NCBI RefSeq assembly: GCF_014145665.1
Contig: NZ_JACHTD010000002.1
Coordinates: forward strand, 283,377 to 347,376
Reading direction: 5' to 3'
DNA: 64,000 nt
Origin: Myroides sp. NP-2
Lineage (GTDB): Bacteria; Bacteroidota; Bacteroidia; Flavobacteriales; Flavobacteriaceae
The position numbers were made by a program, and so were the translations under genes. This document shows positions 36,446 to 45,963 of the stretch, piece by piece. Each line of letters begins with the position of its first letter. Positions within the stretch are counted from its first letter, which is position 1. Under the pieces are notes generated by a model. It did not search any database. It was not told where the DNA came from and saw only the letters and a list, made by a program, of their open reading frames with translations.

Positions 36446-37197
36446 TGAAAACGGCCATTATCGACATACAAAAGCTATACAAACAATATGAAGGAGCAAA
36501 CTTCTTTTCTATTGAAGATGTCTCTTTGCAAATTAACAAAGGAGATTTTATTGGCGTATTAGGACCAAATGGCGCTGGTAAAACAACGTTGTTATCCATG
36601 CTTTACGGATTGGTTAAACCAACATCAGGCCTTTTGAGCATTGAGGGGAAAACCTACCAACACAATGAAAGAGCAATTAAGCGTATCATCGGGGTTGTCC
36701 CTCAAGAATACGCCCTCTACCCTACACTTTCGGCTTATGAAAACCTCGAATTCTTAGGTAGTATGTACGGATTAAAGGGAAGAGAACTCAAACAAAAAAT
36801 ACAATACTACCTCAACTATTTAGGCCTAGAGGCGTTTACACATAAAAAATTGGATACCTTTTCTGGCGGAATGAAACGACGCGTAAATCTCATCGCAGGT
36901 ATTTTACACGACCCTAGCATTCTCTTCCTTGATGAACCAACGGTAGGAGTTGATTTACAATCTAGACTGTTGATTGTCTCTTTTCTCAAAGAACTCAACG
37001 CCAAAGGAACAACGATTATTTACACCTCACATCACTTGCATGAAGTACAGCAATTGTGTACCTCTATCGCGATTATTAATCAAGGAAAAATATTTGCTCT
37101 GGGCAGTAGTGAAGATCTGATCAACCAAACGAAAACAACAAACTTAGAAGAGGCTTTTTTGCAACTAACGGGTATAAATTTGAAGGACAATGTATAA
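36445..37197 (+). CDS. ABC transporter ATP-binding protein
   Basis: This is a 250-residue ATPase. Walker A is GPNGAGKTT, the signature is FSGGMKRR and Walker B is ILFLDEPTVGVD. It resembles the drug/antibiotic-exporter and Nod-type ATPases. The gene overlaps the permease gene by 8 bp, forming an exporter. Whether it moves the pigment, its lipid carrier or another molecule is not known. Confidence 0.93.
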   Translation: MKTAIIDIQKLYKQYEGANFFSIEDVSLQINKGDFIGVLGPNGAGKTTLLSMLYGLVKPTSGLLSIEGKTYQHNERAIKRIIGVVPQEYALYPTLSAYENLEFLGSMYGLKGRELKQKIQYYLNYLGLEAFTHKKLDTFSGGMKRRVNLIAGILHDPSILFLDEPTVGVDLQSRLLIVSFLKELNAKGTTIIYTSHHLHEVQQLCTSIAIINQGKIFALGSSEDLINQTKTTNLEEAFLQLTGINLKDNV

Positions 37198-38467
37198 ATT
37201 ACTGATGACCATCCGCAAAGAGGTAAAACTGCTGTCAAGGGATTTAGGCGGTTTGGCTATTTTATTTATTATGCCAGTGTTTCTCGTTATCGTGGTTACT
37301 CTGATTCAGAATAATACCTATGAAAATATAACCAATCATCGCGTAAAATTATTGGTGATTGATCAAGATCAGGATCAAGTTTCTCAGGCAATTTTTGAGG
37401 AGGTAAAAGCCTTGGGAAGTTTTGAATTGCTTACTTCTTTAGGTGGAGAACCTTTAACAGAAGAACGCGCTGCACATGCTGTTCTCAAAGGAGACTATCA
37501 ATTGGCTATTGTAATTCCCAAACAGTTGACCCAAGAGATTCAGCATTATATTGACACCAATGTAGAAGAAGTACTTCAGTTAAACGAAGCTGGTAGTCAT
37601 TCAGAAGAAAAACTGAACTTTACACCAAAAGAAGTAGTGTTATATTTCGATCCAGCCCTGCAAATTGCTTACAAAGAGGGAATCAAGGCAGCTATTGATC
37701 GCATTGTCACTCAAACGGAGAATAAATTTATTTATAGCGCTTTTGCTGCACAGCTGGATTTGGAACCTAATAGTACACTCCTAAATCAACAAGCGCTTTT
37801 TACTTTTAAAGAAATATCGCCCCTTGATTTACACAATGAAGTAAAACCAAACGCTGTACAACACAACGTCCCAGCTTGGTCATTGTTTGCTATTTTCTTT
37901 ATTATTGTGCCTTTTGCCATGAATTTAGTCAAAGAAAAAAATCAGGGTACTAAAGTGAGACTCTATACAGTTCCCACGCATATGGGAATTATTTGGGCGG
38001 GAAAAATCATAACGTATCTCGTGATTTGCTTGTTGCAGTTTTACCTGATTTTAGGTGTGGGGAAATTCGTTTTTCCTTCCTTAGGATTGCTACCGTTTAC
38101 CATTGGAAATCAGTTGTTTAATTTGAGTGTCTTGACCTTGTGTATTGGTTTATCTGCAATATCTTTGGGTGTTGTTTTTGGAACAGTGGCACAAACACAA
38201 GAACAATCCTCTCCTTTTGGAGCAACTTTTGTCGTAATACTCGCAGCGGTAAGTGGGGTTTGGGTACCAACCTTTGCCATGCCAGTTTTCATGCAATATG
38301 TTGCTCAATTGTCACCAATGAATTGGGGATTGGAAGGGTATTATGCCCTTTTGCTTCGACAAGGCAGTTTATGGGAAATTAGAACTGAGATTATTTTGCT
38401 ACTTTTGTTTGCATTAGTAATGATCTCAATAGCGTTGTTTTATGATAAGAAAAAAAGATCTTTATAG
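37190..38467 (+). CDS. ABC-2 type transporter permease
   Basis: This is a 425-residue permease. One N-terminal membrane helix (about 23-42) is followed by a ~180-residue extracytoplasmic domain. Five further hydrophobic segments lie from about 230 to the end, the ABC-2 membrane layout. It forms a pair with the ATPase just upstream and overlaps the thioesterase gene by 26 bp. Confidence 0.9.
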   Translation: MYKLLMTIRKEVKLLSRDLGGLAILFIMPVFLVIVVTLIQNNTYENITNHRVKLLVIDQDQDQVSQAIFEEVKALGSFELLTSLGGEPLTEERAAHAVLKGDYQLAIVIPKQLTQEIQHYIDTNVEEVLQLNEAGSHSEEKLNFTPKEVVLYFDPALQIAYKEGIKAAIDRIVTQTENKFIYSAFAAQLDLEPNSTLLNQQALFTFKEISPLDLHNEVKPNAVQHNVPAWSLFAIFFIIVPFAMNLVKEKNQGTKVRLYTVPTHMGIIWAGKIITYLVICLLQFYLILGVGKFVFPSLGLLPFTIGNQLFNLSVLTLCIGLSAISLGVVFGTVAQTQEQSSPFGATFVVILAAVSGVWVPTFAMPVFMQYVAQLSPMNWGLEGYYALLLRQGSLWEIRTEIILLLLFALVMISIALFYDKKKRSL

Positions 38468-38894
38468 AGAAGTTTCCGAACTCACTGTTGAAGTTGAAAC
38501 CCGAGTTCGATTCAACGAAACAGATGCGCTAGGAATCGTCTGGCATGGCAACTATTTAGTGTATTTTGAAGATGCTAGAGAGGCCTTTGGACGAACCTAT
38601 GGTATCTCTTACTTAGACATGCTAGAAGCAGGATATGTTACGCCTATTGTAGCCTCCGCTTGCGCTCATAAGTTAACCTTGAAATACGGAGATGTTATTC
38701 GTATTCGAGCAACCTATATCGCAAGTCCCGCTGCTAAAATTATATTTAGATATAAAATAGTAAATGAACAAGATCAAGTGGTTTGTACTGGAGAAACAAC
38801 ACAAGTTTTCCTCGATAAAGCCAATAATCTTTCGTTAGCTATACCCCCTTTCTATGAAGAGTGGAAAGCAAAATTAGGATTGACAAAAGAATGA
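38442..38894 (+). CDS. YbgC-like acyl-CoA/ACP thioesterase (4HBT)
   Basis: This is a 150-residue hotdog thioesterase of the 4-hydroxybenzoyl-CoA type. The active-site pattern D-x2-G-x2-H-x2-NYLVYFEDAR is seen in NETDALGIVWHGNYLVYF. It may release the finished chain or clear misloaded ACP. The start overlaps the permease end by 26 bp, and its stop overlaps the next ATG (ATGA). Confidence 0.88.
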   Translation: MIRKKDLYREVSELTVEVETRVRFNETDALGIVWHGNYLVYFEDAREAFGRTYGISYLDMLEAGYVTPIVASACAHKLTLKYGDVIRIRATYIASPAAKIIFRYKIVNEQDQVVCTGETTQVFLDKANNLSLAIPPFYEEWKAKLGLTKE

Positions 38895-40012
38895 GAAAGG
38901 TTTACATCAACAAAGCAGAGTGTTTCAGTTCAATTGGATTTGGTCAACAGTACAATTGGAAAGCCATACAAGCACAAAAGTCAGGCATAAAAAAAATAGA
39001 TCAACTTGGATTTATTTCAGCTTGTTATGGTGGCCAAATCGACGATGCATGGATCGATGAACAACTTCAGCATAGTATTGAAGGGAATTCGAGCTTTACA
39101 CGTTTTGAGCGCCTGCTTATAAGCACACTTCATCCCCTTGTTGATCAAGGAAAAATTACGGCAAAAACAGCCTTGGTTGTTTCTACAACGAAGGGAAATA
39201 TAGCAGCTTTAGCAACCGGTAATTTAGAAGAGGCCGATATGAATCGATCTGTGCAACGCATTGCTGATTTTTTTGGTTTCACCACACCTGCTGTTGTGGT
39301 ATGCAATGCCTGTGTTTCGGGTATTTTAGCTGTTTCTGTTGCCAAGCGATTGATTCAAATGGAACAGTTTGATGAGGCTTATGTCGTAGCTGGAGACGAA
39401 TTAACTGCTTTTGTTGTTTCGGGTTTCAACAGTTTTCAAGCGATGAGCAAGGAACCTTGTACTCCTTTTGATCTCAATCGAAAAGGAGTCAGTTTAGGGG
39501 AAGCTGCTGCAGCGGTTTACCTCAGCACTAAATCCGTTGAGGGAACCTCCTTTGAGGTGGTAGGCGAAGCGTCTATCGCAGATGCTAATCATATTTCAGG
39601 TCCATCACGTACAGGTGAAGGTCTATTTTTAAGTATACAAGAAGCTTTACAAGAAGCTCAACTCACAACAGCACAAATCGACTGTATTTGTGCACATGGT
39701 ACAGCTACGGCCTACAATGACGAAATGGAAGCAATCGCCTTCGATCGATTGGGATTGGCTCAAACGCCCATCCACAGTCAAAAAGGTTATTTCGGACATA
39801 CTCTTGGAGCTGCAGGACTACTAGAACTCGTGATGCTTATGCAAAGCATGAGACATAATGAATTAATTGTATCCAAAGGATTTACGAAACTAGGTGTGTC
39901 AAGAGAGCTTAATATTACAACAGCAACGGAGGTCAAATCCCTGCAGATTGGGTTGAAAACCGCTTCGGGCTTTGGAGGATCAAACACAGCATTAATACTA
40001 AGTAAAAAGTAA
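38891..40012 (+). CDS. Beta-ketoacyl-ACP synthase (KS 2)
   Basis: This is a 373-residue KS from the ATG at 38891, which overlaps the thioesterase stop; an upstream start exists but would overlap it by 34 bp. The triad is C141 (CNACVSG), H269 (CAHGTAT) and H303 (YFGHTLGAAG). It is shorter than KS 1 and lacks some N-terminal elements. It is followed by a degenerate thiolase-fold protein and an ACP. Confidence 0.87.
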   Translation: MRKVYINKAECFSSIGFGQQYNWKAIQAQKSGIKKIDQLGFISACYGGQIDDAWIDEQLQHSIEGNSSFTRFERLLISTLHPLVDQGKITAKTALVVSTTKGNIAALATGNLEEADMNRSVQRIADFFGFTTPAVVVCNACVSGILAVSVAKRLIQMEQFDEAYVVAGDELTAFVVSGFNSFQAMSKEPCTPFDLNRKGVSLGEAAAAVYLSTKSVEGTSFEVVGEASIADANHISGPSRTGEGLFLSIQEALQEAQLTTAQIDCICAHGTATAYNDEMEAIAFDRLGLAQTPIHSQKGYFGHTLGAAGLLELVMLMQSMRHNELIVSKGFTKLGVSRELNITTATEVKSLQIGLKTASGFGGSNTALILSKK

Positions 40013-40019
40013 GTACAAG

Positions 40020-40640
40020 ATGAGGAAACAAACTTTTTATATTGCGGATTATTGCACAATCAAGGCGGGGGAAGTACGTGTAAATGACAGTAGTGTTTTC
40101 ACGGCTAATGCGGAAGAAACAAAGGATTTAGCTTTGTTTTTAAAGCGCATCTACAAAGAAAAACAATTGGAGTATCCCAAGTTTTTTAAAATGGATATGC
40201 TGAGTAAATTGGCTTTTATTGGTGCAGAATTGCTACTAACACCTACAACTTCAGCTCAACCCATACGCGATACTGCTCTTTTTTTGAGCAATTCAACCTC
40301 GAGTTTAGATACGGATCTGAAACATAGCGCATCTATAGCAGAGGCGGATGCCTGCTACCCAAGTCCAGCTGTATTTGTGTATACCTTAGCGAACATTTGC
40401 TTAGCAGAAATAAGCATCAGACACCGTTTACAAGGGGAAAATGCCTTTTTTGTTTCACCAGCATATGACGCAGCACTGATGCTCAACTACACGAACTATG
40501 CGTTGATGTCGAATCGCGCATCAAAAGTAATATGCGGTTGGGTAGATTATTTAGAAGGAGAATATCAATTGGTCTTGTATTCCGTTGAAAATCGGGGTCA
40601 AGTACCACATACAATAGAAAGTATTAAGCATTTATTTTAA
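40020..40640 (+). CDS. Degenerate ketosynthase/thiolase-like protein (206 aa)
   Basis: At 206 residues it is about half the length of a KS. Segments such as LAFIGAELLL, TALFLSNSTSSLDTD and YPSPAVFVYTLANICLAEI follow KS/thiolase strands and the helix where the catalytic Cys normally sits, but I see no Cys nucleophile in the expected place and no HGT motif. It may be a structural partner or chain-length subunit of KS 2, 7 bp upstream. The frame is intact, so it is not a decayed pseudogene. Confidence 0.65.
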   Translation: MRKQTFYIADYCTIKAGEVRVNDSSVFTANAEETKDLALFLKRIYKEKQLEYPKFFKMDMLSKLAFIGAELLLTPTTSAQPIRDTALFLSNSTSSLDTDLKHSASIAEADACYPSPAVFVYTLANICLAEISIRHRLQGENAFFVSPAYDAALMLNYTNYALMSNRASKVICGWVDYLEGEYQLVLYSVENRGQVPHTIESIKHLF

Positions 40641-40645
40641 TTGAA

Positions 40646-40903
40646 ATGGAAAATTTAAAAACAGAATTAAAAACAAAAATTATTGACGTTTTAAATCTTG
40701 AGGATATCGAAATCAACGATATTCAAGATACAGATCCCTTATTTGGCGATGGATTAGGACTAGATTCGATTGATGCATTAGAATTGATCGTATTGATGGA
40801 CAAAGATTACGGAATCAAATTAAGTGATCCAAAAGAAGGACGAGCTATTTTTCAGTCGATTGAAACAATGGCAACCTATATTTCAGCTAATAGAACCAAA
40901 TAA
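40646..40903 (+). CDS. Acyl carrier protein 2
   Basis: This is an 85-residue ACP with the phosphopantetheine attachment S41 in GLGLDSIDALELIVLM. It is acidic, and located 5 bp after the degenerate KS and 2 bp before KS 3. It probably serves polyene extension by KS 3/CLF, while ACP 1 serves another part of the pathway. Confidence 0.92.
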   Translation: MENLKTELKTKIIDVLNLEDIEINDIQDTDPLFGDGLGLDSIDALELIVLMDKDYGIKLSDPKEGRAIFQSIETMATYISANRTK

Positions 40904-40905
40904 AT

Positions 40906-42102
40906 ATGCAAGATCGTATAGTTGTTACCGGAATGGGGATTATTTCTGCCATTGGTCAAACCGTTGAAGAAAATTACCATGCGTTATGCACGCATCAAGT
41001 TGGTGTGGGCACATTAACGCTTTTCGATTCTATTCACAAAGACAAGATCAAGGTTGGAGAAGTGAAGTGTTCGACTGCCGCACTGATCAAACAACTAAAC
41101 CTACCGCAAGACAACAACTATACGAGAACAGCTTTATTAGGGGCTTATGCTGCAAAACAAGCGGTAGAGCATGCCAATATACAAGATATTAATGCTGTTC
41201 GCACAGGATTAATATCTTCTACCTCAGTAGGTGGAATGGATTTTATCGAACAGTATTATCATTCTTTTCTAACCGATCCTAGCGTTCGAAAATACGTTTG
41301 CAGTCAAGAAGCAGGAGACTCAACGGAGAAAATAGCGGATTACATAGGTTTACAAGGCTATGTATCAACGATTAGTACGGCATGTTCCTCTGCAGCTAAC
41401 GCCCTGATGATGGGGTGTCGTATGATTAAAGCTGGAAAACTAGACCGCGTAATTGTTGGAGGAACCGATGCTTTAGCTAAGTTTACGATTAATGGTTTTA
41501 ATAGTTTGATGATTTTATCAGATACAGATAATACGCCATTTGATCAAAATAGAAAAGGATTAAACTTAGGAGAAGCCGCAGCTTTTCTCGTTTTGGAACG
41601 AGAAGATATAGCGCTTGCGCGCAATCAAGCAATTTTAGGTATTGTTGCAGGCTATGGCAACGCTAATGATGCATATCATCAAACTGCTTCCTCAGAGGAC
41701 GGTGAAGGGGCGTTTTTAGCCATGCAAAAAGCGCTGAAGATGGCAAAGCTCGACAAGCAAGACATTGATTACATCAATGCCCACGGAACAGCTACTCCCA
41801 ATAACGATTTGTCTGAAGGACGAGCTATTCAGCGTATTTTTGGTTCATCCGCTCCTGTATTTAGTTCTACTAAACCTTTCACAGGCCACACCTTGGCCGC
41901 TGCTGGTGCAATAGAAGCCGTATACAGTATTTTAGCGTTACAACACAATGTAGTTTTTGCAAATTTGAACCATACAACTCCAATGGAAGAATTAACGCTT
42001 GTACCACAAAAAGAAACTTTACATACACCCATCCAGGCGGTTATGTCTAACTCTTTTGGATTTGGAGGCAATTGTTCAACGATTATTTTTACTAAAGCGT
42101 AA
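40906..42102 (+). CDS. Beta-ketoacyl-ACP synthase (KS 3), ApeO-like
   Basis: This is a 398-residue FabF-type KS with C160 (STACSSAAN), H293 (NAHGTATPNN) and H328 (FTGHTLAAAG). With the KS-like protein that follows 3 bp downstream it forms the KS/chain-length-factor arrangement of aryl polyene synthases (ApeO/ApeC), which extends the polyene with malonyl-ACP units. Confidence 0.9.
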   Translation: MQDRIVVTGMGIISAIGQTVEENYHALCTHQVGVGTLTLFDSIHKDKIKVGEVKCSTAALIKQLNLPQDNNYTRTALLGAYAAKQAVEHANIQDINAVRTGLISSTSVGGMDFIEQYYHSFLTDPSVRKYVCSQEAGDSTEKIADYIGLQGYVSTISTACSSAANALMMGCRMIKAGKLDRVIVGGTDALAKFTINGFNSLMILSDTDNTPFDQNRKGLNLGEAAAFLVLEREDIALARNQAILGIVAGYGNANDAYHQTASSEDGEGAFLAMQKALKMAKLDKQDIDYINAHGTATPNNDLSEGRAIQRIFGSSAPVFSSTKPFTGHTLAAAGAIEAVYSILALQHNVVFANLNHTTPMEELTLVPQKETLHTPIQAVMSNSFGFGGNCSTIIFTKA

Positions 42103-42105
42103 AAG

Positions 42106-43101
42106 ATGAAAAAGGTCTATATCAACGGGGTATCTTCTATATCCATTCAGGAACAAGCGCGTAATTTTACTGTAGAATCACTTAAAACGATCCATCAGGG
42201 AGTGAATGAAGCCCATCAACCCTCGTACAAAGAATTAATACCTCCTGCTATGGTGAGAAGAATGGCTAAAGGAGTAAAAATGGGTATTTACACCGCTCAT
42301 TTAGCCTTAGAAGAAGCGCATTTACAAATGCCACAAGCCATTATTACAGGCACAGGGTTGGGGTGTTTAGTTGATTCAGAAAAATTCTTAGAGCTGCTAT
42401 TAGACAATAACGAAAGTTACCTTACGCCTACTTCTTTTATTCAATCTACACACAATACTGTTGGTGGACAAATTGCCCTGCATTTCGGGTGTAAAGGCTA
42501 CAATTTTACCTATGTACATCAACATAGTTCTTTTGAATCCGCCTTACTTGATGGCCTATTGCAGATCAAAGCAGAAGAAATAGAAAATGCCTTAATTGGC
42601 GGTATTGATGAGGTGGGTAAAACGACAATCAACAATCAACAACTAGCCCAATTAGTCAATACAGAGGATATTGTATATGAAAAGGGAATTAACACAGGTG
42701 AAGGGGCAACATGCGTTGTACTCGATCAACACCACACGGCAACAAGTTATGCCGAGTTAGTTGATATTCATATCAGTAATACCACCAATCCGAGGAGTAT
42801 AGCGTCCTTTTTAAAAGAAAATAACTTGACCGAAGAGGCCATTGATCTGGTGTATGTAGGCAGTTGTGACCTACCCGTGGATCAAGATTATTTTAAAGTG
42901 ATATATCACAGCTTTAAGCAAGCGGAAATGCTCACCTATAAAGAATATGTCGGTCACCATCATACAGCTTCGTCTTTTGGGCTATTACTAGCTGCGGAAC
43001 GTATGAAAAGAGATGCAAATGTACAGTATATCCTCCTTTACAATCAATTTCAAGGAAAAGATCATAGTTTTATTTTGTTAAAGCAATGTGGAGAAAAATA
43101 A
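42106..43101 (+). CDS. Chain-length-factor-like KS homologue (ApeC-like)
   Basis: This is a 331-residue KS fold without the nucleophile: where KS 3 has TACSSAA, this protein has HQHSSFE (H140 at the Cys position). The N-terminal KKVYINGVSSI and TGTGLGCLVD segments keep the family pattern. Such subunits form heterodimers with an active KS and set polyene length. The end overlaps the NodB-type gene by 16 bp. Confidence 0.82.
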   Translation: MKKVYINGVSSISIQEQARNFTVESLKTIHQGVNEAHQPSYKELIPPAMVRRMAKGVKMGIYTAHLALEEAHLQMPQAIITGTGLGCLVDSEKFLELLLDNNESYLTPTSFIQSTHNTVGGQIALHFGCKGYNFTYVHQHSSFESALLDGLLQIKAEEIENALIGGIDEVGKTTINNQQLAQLVNTEDIVYEKGINTGEGATCVVLDQHHTATSYAELVDIHISNTTNPRSIASFLKENNLTEEAIDLVYVGSCDLPVDQDYFKVIYHSFKQAEMLTYKEYVGHHHTASSFGLLLAAERMKRDANVQYILLYNQFQGKDHSFILLKQCGEK

Positions 43102-43853
43102 GCAACGGAATAAGTGCACTTTATACCATAATCGTGCTTTATTTTGTCCTATATACAGGACTATCCCTTGCATGGCTCATTCCGGGAGTTTTGTTTTTTA
43201 TTGGCGTCTATAGCTGGGGTGTTTTTGATATTCGGTTAGGGTTTTTTATCCCCGCTATTGTTAAAAGCCCGAATCCCAAACCCAAAACTATTGCCCTTAC
43301 TTTTGATGATGGACCTACCCCCTATACCCTTCAAGTATTGGATTTGTTAGGACGTTATCAGGCTAAAGCCACTTTTTTTTGTATTGGCAAACAAATAGAG
43401 CAATATCCAGACATTGCCAAAAGAATCCTTGCCGAAGGACATACCCTGGGCAATCACAGCTATTCGCATCCCAAATCAATGGGTTTTCTCTCCACGGCAG
43501 AAGTCAAAACGGAAATAGAAAAATGCACGGCTGTAATGCAGCAAATTCTTCAGTTTCAAACCCCTTTTTATCGTCCGCCTTTTGGCATTACCAATCCACA
43601 TATTGCCAAAGCGATTCGCCAAACCCAGCACCGTGTGATCGGATGGAATAATCGATCCTTGGATACTGTGATTGAAGATGAAAATACCATCTTTAACCGC
43701 GTATACAAGCGAATAGACGAACAATCTCTTGTGCTCCTTCACGATACAAGCAAGCGATCTGTAAAGGCGTTAGAAATACTTTTAAAACAACTACAACAAG
43801 AGAAGTATAAAATGGTTAATTTAGTAGAGTTCTTAAATGAAGAAAAACAATGA
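43086..43853 (+). CDS. NodB-type polysaccharide deacetylase
   Basis: This is a 255-residue protein with two N-terminal membrane segments (about 10-50) and a NodB domain. Motif 1 is TFDDGPTP; motif 2 is HSYSHP; a later RPPFG and LLHD complete the metal/base sites. It should remove acetyl groups from an envelope glycan or glycolipid; its part in pigment formation is not established. It overlaps the LolA-like gene by 4 bp. Confidence 0.87.
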   Translation: MWRKISNGISALYTIIVLYFVLYTGLSLAWLIPGVLFFIGVYSWGVFDIRLGFFIPAIVKSPNPKPKTIALTFDDGPTPYTLQVLDLLGRYQAKATFFCIGKQIEQYPDIAKRILAEGHTLGNHSYSHPKSMGFLSTAEVKTEIEKCTAVMQQILQFQTPFYRPPFGITNPHIAKAIRQTQHRVIGWNNRSLDTVIEDENTIFNRVYKRIDEQSLVLLHDTSKRSVKALEILLKQLQQEKYKMVNLVEFLNEEKQ

Positions 43854-44479
43854 AAAAAATAATCTTTACCGCTTTAGTATTCGGTTCAACACTCGTTGGG
43901 TTCTGCCAAGAAAAAGCCATGTCAACGGATGAAAAGAATACCTTTAAAAAAGAAGTTGTCAGTACTACTAAAGATATACAAACCCTTTCAACCGATTTTA
44001 CACAGTATAAAAACATGAGTTTTATGTCTAAAGAAATCGAATCAAAAGGACATATGCAGTTGAGTATTCCCAATAAATTACTTTGGAAATACACTAGCCC
44101 TTTCGCTTATAGTATTTCGTTTTCGGACAATAAAATCACCATTAATGATCAGGGAAAAAAGAATAAAATTGACATAGGAAACAATAAAAAATTTGCCAAA
44201 ATCAATGCGCTTATTGTTGGAAGTATCAGTGGCAATATGTTTGATGAAAAGGAGTTTGCCATTACTTATTTTAAAAATAATAACCGACGTATTGCAAAAT
44301 TAGTTCCGCTGAATAAGGAAATTGCACAATACATCAGTGAAATTGTCTTGTATTTTGATCAAGGACAAAATACCGTTTCAGAAGTTAAACTGATTGAACC
44401 TTCGGCAGATTATACACGTATTGTATTTAGCAACAAAAAAGTAAACATTAAATTAGATGAAAAGGCATATACTAATTAG
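43850..44479 (+). CDS. LolA-like outer-membrane lipoprotein carrier
   Basis: This is a 209-residue exported protein (signal about 1-19, ending GFC-QEK). The LolA pattern is seen in IQTLSTDFTQYKNMSFMS and the LWKYTSPF segment. In aryl polyene clusters a LolA-like periplasmic protein is thought to help carry the lipid-like product to the outer membrane. Overlaps the next gene by 23 bp. Confidence 0.85.
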   Translation: MKKIIFTALVFGSTLVGFCQEKAMSTDEKNTFKKEVVSTTKDIQTLSTDFTQYKNMSFMSKEIESKGHMQLSIPNKLLWKYTSPFAYSISFSDNKITINDQGKKNKIDIGNNKKFAKINALIVGSISGNMFDEKEFAITYFKNNNRRIAKLVPLNKEIAQYISEIVLYFDQGQNTVSEVKLIEPSADYTRIVFSNKKVNIKLDEKAYTN

Positions 44480-45086
44480 CATATGTTCCGTATTGTTGTT
44501 TTCGTGCAAGAGCTATCACGGTCCTGTTTCAAGTAAAGAAAACTATGTACAAGGTACTTTTACCGTAGTCAATCCATATTTTGCTACGATTGGTGAAGAA
44601 CATATTTTTCGCGCTCATATTCAAATTTCCAAAAGAGAAGTCAGCGGACTATTAGTGGTAAAGCGCATGGACGAACTAGTACACCGCGTAGTTTTAACCT
44701 CTGATTTTGGCAATACGCTCTTTGATTTTTCCATCTATAAAGACCAACCTTATGCAATTAACTACGTTATGCCTGATTTGAATAAAAAGATTATTCTCAA
44801 CTTTTTAGCTAAAGATTTTAGTTATTTAGTGGAAGATAATTATACCCTACAAGCCAAAGCCACACAACCTGATACAACGGTGTACAAGGGAGTATACAAA
44901 AAACAAAAAACCTTTGTTGTAGTCAATCAACAAGAGGAAGTAACGGAAGTCATTGCGGCAAGTGCAAGCAAACCAAAAATTATTTTTACCTATGCAAAAG
45001 GAGGAGAAACGCTAGAGATAACACATCAAAATTTTCCTTTAGTCATTCGATTAAATCCTTTAGAGCCTAGTTTAACAGAAGACTAA
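44457..45086 (+). CDS. Predicted lipoprotein of the flexirubin cluster
   Basis: This is a 209-residue protein with a lipoprotein signal (Cys17 in LLFSCKSY). The body is beta-rich with alternating hydrophobic strands and no named domain that I recognise; a LolB-like acceptor for the preceding LolA-like carrier is possible by position. It overlaps the LolA-like gene by 23 bp. Confidence 0.65.
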   Translation: MKRHILISICSVLLFSCKSYHGPVSSKENYVQGTFTVVNPYFATIGEEHIFRAHIQISKREVSGLLVVKRMDELVHRVVLTSDFGNTLFDFSIYKDQPYAINYVMPDLNKKIILNFLAKDFSYLVEDNYTLQAKATQPDTTVYKGVYKKQKTFVVVNQQEEVTEVIAASASKPKIIFTYAKGGETLEITHQNFPLVIRLNPLEPSLTED

Positions 45087-45200
45087 TGTTGTAATTCGCT
45101 TCGCCTGTATAGAAACAAGACATATTCAGCGTAGACGTGTCCCACTTGGGTTAACCTATTCTTATAATCATCCATCAAAATAACCAATACCTTATAAATT

Positions 45201-45803
45201 ATGATTAAAAAATTACTATTCATTACCTGCATTACCTTGGGAATTGCCAATGGTACATATGCACAAAAGAAATTTACACCCGGAGTTCGCGGAGGGTTGA
45301 GTTTATCTACCATTACGAATGCAGAAGCGGATTACAAAGCTGATTTCTATGTTGGGCTACAATTTCCAATTAAATTAGTTAGTTTTTACACCTTACAACC
45401 TGAATTAAACTATACCCGCCAAGGTGCTAAAAATGCCAATTTGCAATACGTCAAAAGAGGCAATGGGTACAATGAACCTTATCAATCCGTATCCGAAGAT
45501 ATTAATCTATCCTATATTGATATCAACGTGATCAACAAATTTAGCTTTAAAGATTTCAACGTACACGTTGGACCGGGTTTTGCGATTATGACTGAAGGAA
45601 AAAGTAAAACAGAGTTTTATGGCGATTTGACTTTGAACTTAGGTGTAGGGTATCAAGTAACAGATCACTTGGGTATCGAAGCAAGATGGAGACAAGGAGT
45701 TGTGCGCGTTGTGGATAAAGACTATTGGTTCTACACTGATTATTGGTATAATGATGATAGTTTTAACTCTAGTTTTCAAATCGGCCTGACCTATACTTTC
45801 TAA
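45201..45803 (+). CDS. Outer-membrane beta-barrel protein (PorT-like)
   Basis: This is a 200-residue protein with a cleaved signal (about 1-21, TYAQ). Alternating strands ending in aromatic residues and the C-terminal FQIGLTYTF fit a small outer-membrane barrel (OMP_b-brl_2 type). It is set off from the operon by 114 bp upstream and its own terminator downstream, so it may be a separate transcription unit. Its link to pigment is uncertain. Confidence 0.82.
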   Translation: MIKKLLFITCITLGIANGTYAQKKFTPGVRGGLSLSTITNAEADYKADFYVGLQFPIKLVSFYTLQPELNYTRQGAKNANLQYVKRGNGYNEPYQSVSEDINLSYIDINVINKFSFKDFNVHVGPGFAIMTEGKSKTEFYGDLTLNLGVGYQVTDHLGIEARWRQGVVRVVDKDYWFYTDYWYNDDSFNSSFQIGLTYTF

Positions 45804-45816
45804 GTGTACAAATTTT

Positions 45817-45855
45817 TAAAAGCTCTCTTTCTATACAAAAAGAGGGCTTTTTTGT
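45817..45855 (+). terminator. Terminator after the outer-membrane barrel gene
   Basis: The stem AGCTCTCTTT / AAAGAGGGCT (45821-45830 with 45838-45847) has one G-U pair and a T-run after it. Confidence 0.82.
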
Positions 45856-45927
45856 TTCTAAATTATAATGTTAAAGCCATTGGCATCATTACAGACGGTT
45901 TTTCCATAACTATATGTAATTTTTAAT

Positions 45928-45935
45928 TAGTTTTG
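45928..45935 (+). promoter_or_regulatory. -7 promoter element before second part of the cluster
   Basis: TAGTTTTG matches TAnnTTTG, 28 bp before the next ATG and just after a terminator, so a new transcript probably starts here. Confidence 0.45.
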
Positions 45936-45963
45936 TGAAATTAAAAACGCAATCGGATATTTT

